Assembly: GCF_030811455.1 (NCBI RefSeq)
Contig: NZ_JAUSQU010000001.1
Span: 9,176,001-9,240,000, forward strand
Source of the DNA: Streptosporangium lutulentum
GTDB taxonomy: Bacteria > Actinomycetota > Actinomycetes > Streptosporangiales > Streptosporangiaceae
DNA length: 64,000 bases
Reading direction: 5' to 3'
Shown piece by piece: positions 60,512 through 64,000 of the stretch (positions within the stretch are counted from its first letter, which is position 1; each line of letters opens with the position of its first letter). Made by a program: the position numbers and the translations under genes. The notes beneath the pieces are model-generated. The model made no database searches and was not told the DNA's origin. It was given only the letters and a program-made list of their open reading frames with translations.

Positions 60512-61530
60512 TGACCGCTACAAAGACCCCGCCGACCCCTCCCGCGGTGGCCACCCTGCCGGGCAGGCGCATCCAGCTCGGGCGCTTCCGGGACCTCACC
60601 CTGGTCCCGGTGATCGTCGTCCTGCTGATCGCCGGTTCGTTCGTGGACCCGGTCTTCCTCACCACGGGCAACCTGACCAACGTGCTCCAGCAGCAGTCGG
60701 CCCTGGCCCTGGTGGTGCTCGCCGAGGCGCTGATCCTCATCGCCGGCAAGTTCGACCTGTCGCTGGAGTCCACGGTAGGCATGGCGCCCGCCGTGGGCGT
60801 GATGCTGGTCATCCCCGTGGCGGCCGGCGGGTTCGGCCTCGAACTGCCCGGGATCCTGGCGATCCCGCTCTGCCTGCTGGTGGGCGGTCTGGTCGGCGCC
60901 TTCAACGGCTTCCTGATCATGCGATTCCAGCTGTCGGCCTTCATCGTCACGCTGGCCATGATGATCGTCGTGCACGGACTCCAGCTCGGCCTCACCCAGG
61001 GCAAGAGCCTGTTCGAGCTGCCCGAGTCGTTCCTCTACCTCGGCAGCGCCACCTGGCTGGGCCTCCCGGCGGCCATCTGGATCACCGGCGCGCTCTTCGC
61101 CGCCGCCATCGTCGCGCTCGGCTACTTCCGGGTCGGCCGCTCGCTCTACGCCATCGGCGGCAACGCCGACGCCGCCCGCGCGGCCGGCATCCGGGTCGAG
61201 CGGGTCCTGTGGGTCGTCTTCATCATCGGCGGAGTGATCGCCGCGCTCGCCGGAGTGCTGGAGACCGGCCGCCTGGGCGGCATCAGCGCCAACCAGGGCG
61301 TCGGCTGGATCTTCATGGCCTTCGCCGCCGCCGTCATCGGCGGAGTCAGCATGGACGGAGGCAAGGGCACGATCCTCGGTGCCCTCACCGGTGTCCTGGT
61401 GATCGGCCTCGTCGAGAACATCCTGACGCTGAAAGGCGTTCCCGGAGAGTGGAAGCAACTCGTCTACGGCGCCATCATCCTGGTCGCCCTGATGATCAGT
61501 CGTCTGGCGGGCGGCAAGGCCCAAGATTGA
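60511..61530 (+). CDS. Sugar ABC transporter permease (RbsC-type)
   Basis: A 339-residue BPD_transp_2 permease with about nine or ten membrane helices. Landmarks are LAEALILIAGKFDLSLESTV, FQLSAFIVTLAMMIVVHGLQ, SLYAIGGNADAARAAGIRVE and AAVIGGVSMDGGKGTILGAL. It overlaps the ATPase stop by one base (TGATG) and ends the transport operon, followed by a terminator. Confidence 0.93.
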   Translation: MTATKTPPTPPAVATLPGRRIQLGRFRDLTLVPVIVVLLIAGSFVDPVFLTTGNLTNVLQQQSALALVVLAEALILIAGKFDLSLESTVGMAPAVGVMLVIPVAAGGFGLELPGILAIPLCLLVGGLVGAFNGFLIMRFQLSAFIVTLAMMIVVHGLQLGLTQGKSLFELPESFLYLGSATWLGLPAAIWITGALFAAAIVALGYFRVGRSLYAIGGNADAARAAGIRVERVLWVVFIIGGVIAALAGVLETGRLGGISANQGVGWIFMAFAAAVIGGVSMDGGKGTILGALTGVLVIGLVENILTLKGVPGEWKQLVYGAIILVALMISRLAGGKAQD

Positions 61531-61550
61531 CACGGTACGGCTCGCCCCGG

Positions 61551-61588
61551 CGATGCGGCTCATCCCCGATGGGGTGCGAGCCGCATCG
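61551..61588 (+). terminator. Terminator after the fucose importer
   Basis: Perfect 11-bp arms CGATGCGGCTC and GAGCCGCATCG enclose an inner CCCC/GGGG stem. They start 20 bp after the permease stop. Confidence 0.7.
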
Positions 61589-61596
61589 GCGTGTGC

Positions 61597-61727
61597 CCGC
61601 ACGGAGACGTGAAGTCGGGTGGAGACCCCGGCCGCACGAGGAACCTGAAGCCGGACGTGCGGCCGTACGGACGTGAAGCCGTTGGGAGACCTCGGGCCGC
61701 ACGAGAGACGTGAGGCCGGACAGGACA
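61597..61727. repeat. Degenerate 31-35-bp tandem repeats in the aldo/keto reductase leader
   Basis: Four units start at 61597, 61632, 61663 and 61697, each beginning CCGCACG or CCGTACG and containing ACGTGAAGCCG-like and GGAGACC-like parts. Confidence 0.5.
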
Positions 61728-61753
61728 GCAAACCGTACAGAACGGAGCGAGCG

Positions 61754-62683
61754 GTGCAGGTCAGCAGATACGGATTCGGCGCGGCCCCGATCGGGAACCT
61801 GTTCTCGGCGGTGGACGACGACACGGCGCGGGCGGCGGTGGACGCCGCCTACGAAGCCGGATTCCGTCTCTTCGACACCGCGCCCCACTACGGACTCGGC
61901 CTGTCGGAGCGGCGCCTCGGCGCCGCCCTGGCGGAAAGGCCCCGTGACTCCTACACCCTGTCCACGAAGGTCGGCCGCCTGCTCGTCCCCTCCTCGGACG
62001 GAGGCAGGGACGACCAGGGCTTCGACGTCCCCGCCGACGTCCGCCGGGTGTGGGACTTCTCGCGCGACGGGGTGCGGCGGTCGCTGGAGGAGAGCCTGGA
62101 ACGGCTCGGCCTCGACACGGTCGACGTCGTCCTCATCCACGACCCGGACGACCACTGGGAGCAGGCCGTCTCCGAGGCGTATCCGGCGCTGGCGGAGCTG
62201 CGCGACCAGGGCGTCGTCAAGGCCGTCGGGGTCGGCATGAACCAGGCCGGGATGCTCGCCTCCTTCGTCCGCGAGACGGAGGTGGACGTGGTCATGCTCG
62301 CCGGGCGCTACACCCTGCTCGACCAGTCGGGGGCCGGGGAGTTGCTGCCGCTCTGCGAGGAGCGCGGCGTCTCGGTGCTCGCGGCGGGGGTCTTCAACAG
62401 CGGCCTGCTCGCCACCCACGAACCGTCCGGCACCTACGACTACGCCCCCGCCTCCGAACCCCTCCTCGCCCGAGCCCGCCGCATCGCCTCCGTCTGCGAG
62501 CGGCACGAGGTCACCCTGCCGCAGGCGGCACTGGCCTTCCCTCTGCGCCATCCGGTGGTCGCCTCGGTCGTCGTCGGCGCCCGCTCCGCAGGAGAGGTCA
62601 TCCGCAACGCGGCCCTGGTGGCCGATTCCGTCCCCGAGGCCCTGTGGGCCGACCTCGTCGCGGAGGAGCTGATCCCGGCCTGA
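61754..62683 (+). CDS. Aldo/keto reductase (L-fucose/D-threo-aldose 1-dehydrogenase-like)
   Basis: A 309-residue TIM-barrel AKR. The catalytic Asp and Tyr are in FRLFDTAPHYGLGLSERRLG, the Lys in SYTLSTKVGRLLVPSSDGGR, and the His in VDVVLIHDPDDHWEQAVSEA. PHYGLGLSERRLG and the C-terminal PVVASVVVGARSAGEVIRNA are typical of D-threo-aldose/L-fucose dehydrogenases, which oxidise the sugar to its lactone. GTG 61754 gives the family N-terminus VQVSRYGFGAAPIGN. It would supply the first step of the fucose route. Confidence 0.9.
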   Translation: MQVSRYGFGAAPIGNLFSAVDDDTARAAVDAAYEAGFRLFDTAPHYGLGLSERRLGAALAERPRDSYTLSTKVGRLLVPSSDGGRDDQGFDVPADVRRVWDFSRDGVRRSLEESLERLGLDTVDVVLIHDPDDHWEQAVSEAYPALAELRDQGVVKAVGVGMNQAGMLASFVRETEVDVVMLAGRYTLLDQSGAGELLPLCEERGVSVLAAGVFNSGLLATHEPSGTYDYAPASEPLLARARRIASVCERHEVTLPQAALAFPLRHPVVASVVVGARSAGEVIRNAALVADSVPEALWADLVAEELIPA

Positions 62684-63399
62684 CCGGAGTGAACCCGGTC
62701 GGCCGGGTTCTGCCGGTCGAACTCCAGGCACACCTCCCGCGCGTACCGTCAACGGCCGTGCCGCTGTTCCTCAACCCCGGAGCCGGGGAGTATCGGGGGC
62801 GGCGGTAGGGCGCCGACCGGCTCGTCGTCGGTTCACGGATGGACACGGCGTGGCCGTACGTGGCCGATTGTGGACAGTTTGTCCGCGGTCGCCCCGGCCT
62901 GCCGAGTGCGGAATCCGCAGGCGGTCGCCGCGACCAGCGTGGACGCGCTGTGCCCGGGCGGTCTGCCTTCCCACCTGGGCGACAGAGGCCGCCCACGGTC
63001 GGCCCCGGTGAGGATTGCCCGATTGATACGGGCATGGTCAAATCAAGATCTCACTCACGTCTTGAGATCGGCTGGCTACATGGCGCGAGCTGCGGCGGGC
63101 GGCCGACACCGCCGCGACCCTGCGGCCGGCCGGGCTCCGGCGGCGCTCGGGCGGTGGTTGTGCGGTGGCCGTTCAGGGCGGGCCGCCGACGGGCGAGTGC
63201 ACGCCCGGCGCAGGGCACGAGGCCCTCCCGGCCACCGCCTGTGTTCGGTTGCGCATCAACGGCCACGGCGAGTACGGCGGGCAACCCTGCCGCCTGTCGC
63301 GGGCCGTTTCCAGTGCGGGTGGGGTGGACGGGGCATCCCCGGGCGTGTGAGGGCGCCGTCTCGCGCGATGATCCGACTCCGTCCCGACCAGGGGAACCC
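62684..63399. other. Intergenic region without a supported gene
   Basis: About 715 bp. Apart from the AKR hairpin, the only structure I note is GATCTCA with TGAGATC (7-bp arms, 63047-63069), a possible operator. Open frames on both strands lack starts and coding bias. It should contain the promoter of the YVTN protein gene. Confidence 0.5.
62691..62710 (+). terminator. Short hairpin after the aldo/keto reductase
   Basis: GAACCCGG and CCGGGTTC with a 4-nt loop, 8 bp after the stop. Confidence 0.5.
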
Positions 63400-64000
63400 A
63401 TGCATTCGACCATCCGCTTCGTCACGCCGTCCTGGCGGCGCACGTTGGCAGCCCTGTGCACTCTGCTCACCGCTGTGGCGTTGACCGGCCTGACGGCCCT
63501 GCCCGCGCACGCGGCCGCCCAGACCTTCGCCTACATCACCAACTACGACTCCGACTCGGTGTCGGTGATCGACACCGCGACCAACACCGTCACCGCCACC
63601 ATCGCCGTCGGCGGACACCCCGCCGGCGCGGCGGTGTCCCTGGACGGCACCCGGGTCTACGTCGCCAACGCCAACGTCGGCTCCGGCTCGGTGTCGGTGG
63701 TCGACACCGCGACCAACGCCGTCACCGCCACCATCGCCGTCGGCGTCAACCCGCGCGGCGCGACGATATCCCCGGACGGCACCCGGCTCTACGTCACCAA
63801 CACCGGCTCCGGCTCGGTGTCGGTGATCGACACCGCGACCAACACCGTCACCGCCACCATCGCCGTCAACCGCCCGGGCGGGGTCGGAGTGACCCCGGAC
63901 GGCACCCGCGCCTATGTCACCAACAGCAACCTCGACACGGTGTCGGTGATCGACACCGCCACCAACACCGTCACCGAGACGATGACCGGCCTGGGCCTGT
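63400..64000 (+). CDS. Secreted YVTN-family beta-propeller protein (partial, N-terminal 200 residues)
   Basis: ATG 63400 follows a GGGGAA site. A signal peptide (TLAALCTLLTAVALTGLTAL, PAHA) leads into tandem blades of about 41-43 residues, each with SVSVIDTATNTVTATIAVG followed by SPDGTRLYVTN. Four blades are visible before the window ends. Repeats are nearly identical at the DNA level (GTGTCGGTGATCGACACCGC recurs), which suggests recent blade duplication. Such proteins are surface or secreted binding platforms. The 3' end lies outside the window. Confidence 0.92.
   Translation, partial: MHSTIRFVTPSWRRTLAALCTLLTAVALTGLTALPAHAAAQTFAYITNYDSDSVSVIDTATNTVTATIAVGGHPAGAAVSLDGTRVYVANANVGSGSVSVVDTATNAVTATIAVGVNPRGATISPDGTRLYVTNTGSGSVSVIDTATNTVTATIAVNRPGGVGVTPDGTRAYVTNSNLDTVSVIDTATNTVTETMTGLGL

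Noticed and set aside
62870..63484. Open frame overlapping the start of the YVTN gene
   Set aside because: Different frame from the clear YVTN signal peptide and repeats, no ribosome site, arginine-rich translation.

Overview
The window is high-GC actinobacterial chromosome. Evidence includes a kgd-type 2-oxoglutarate decarboxylase, GTG and TTG starts with strong Shine-Dalgarno sites, secreted plant-polymer hydrolases, ROK and ECF regulators, a secreted chorismate mutase, and a Cys-rich leader peptide typical of actinomycete sulfur operons. A filamentous actinomycete of the Streptosporangium/Nonomuraea type is my inference; nothing here fixes the genus. I see no tRNA, rRNA, CRISPR array, insertion sequence or prophage.

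Layout. 1-3.4 kb (minus strand): start of kgd, a B3/4-domain protein and a HigBA-like toxin-antitoxin pair. 3.5-6.1 kb: a GH9 cellulase under a perfect CelR/CebR-type operator, with its signal peptide out of frame. 6.4-8 kb: an ECF sigma factor coupled to a membrane protein. 9.1-14.6 kb: an organosulfur operon (Cys-rich leader peptide, SsuABC-type transporter with a frameshifted binding protein, FMN-dependent monooxygenase, two flavin reductases). 14.7-18 kb: an Ig-like secreted protein, a DapB-fold dehydrogenase and a divergent SDR. 18.2-21.8 kb: a very large secreted ThuA/sugar dehydrogenase/PKD/ricin-lectin protein. 22-29.3 kb: a sugar operon (ROK regulator, ABC importer, Gfo/Idh oxidoreductase, sugar isomerase). 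29.7-31.5 kb: alcohol dehydrogenase, [3Fe-4S] ferredoxin and a PPOX-fold protein behind a KstR-like box. 32.4-38.3 kb: an enediyne-PKS-like megaprotein whose condensing site is destroyed, paired with a DUF1702 protein. 38.4-42.9 kb: terpene-cyclase-fold protein, methyltransferase, glycosyltransferase and GDP-mannose 4,6-dehydratase. 42.9-49 kb: L,D-transpeptidase, HATPase regulator, an LPMO-like protein lacking its copper ligands, an SDR, a secreted chorismate mutase and a broken collagen-like gene. 49.5-51.2 kb: cytochrome P450, a second KstR-like box and a 15-bp repeat array. 51.2-62.7 kb: an L-fucose locus (GH95 fucosidase, FAH-family hydrolase, fuconate dehydratase, SDR, ABC importer, aldo/keto reductase). 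63.4 kb to the end: start of a YVTN beta-propeller protein.

How the genes work together. The fucose locus can be read as a pathway: an exported GH95 enzyme frees L-fucose, the ABC importer takes it up, and a dehydrogenase, dehydratase, second dehydrogenase and FAH-family hydrolase carry the non-phosphorylated route to pyruvate plus lactate; no lactonase is visible. The sulfur operon pairs import with flavin-dependent C-S cleavage and is probably controlled through the Cys-codon leader. The two KstR-like boxes suggest one TetR-family regulon that joins the P450 to the dehydrogenase/ferredoxin operon.

The most unusual item is the PKS-like protein at 32.4-36.8 kb. It keeps the enediyne PKS architecture (KS, KR, DH and a PPTase-like tail) but has lost the KS cysteine and one KS histidine, most of the AT and any visible ACP, while KR and DH motifs remain intact. 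Several genes (GH9, ssuA, collagen-like) are broken at or near homopolymers or GC-rich repeats; whether these breaks are real or sequencing errors cannot be decided from the sequence alone.
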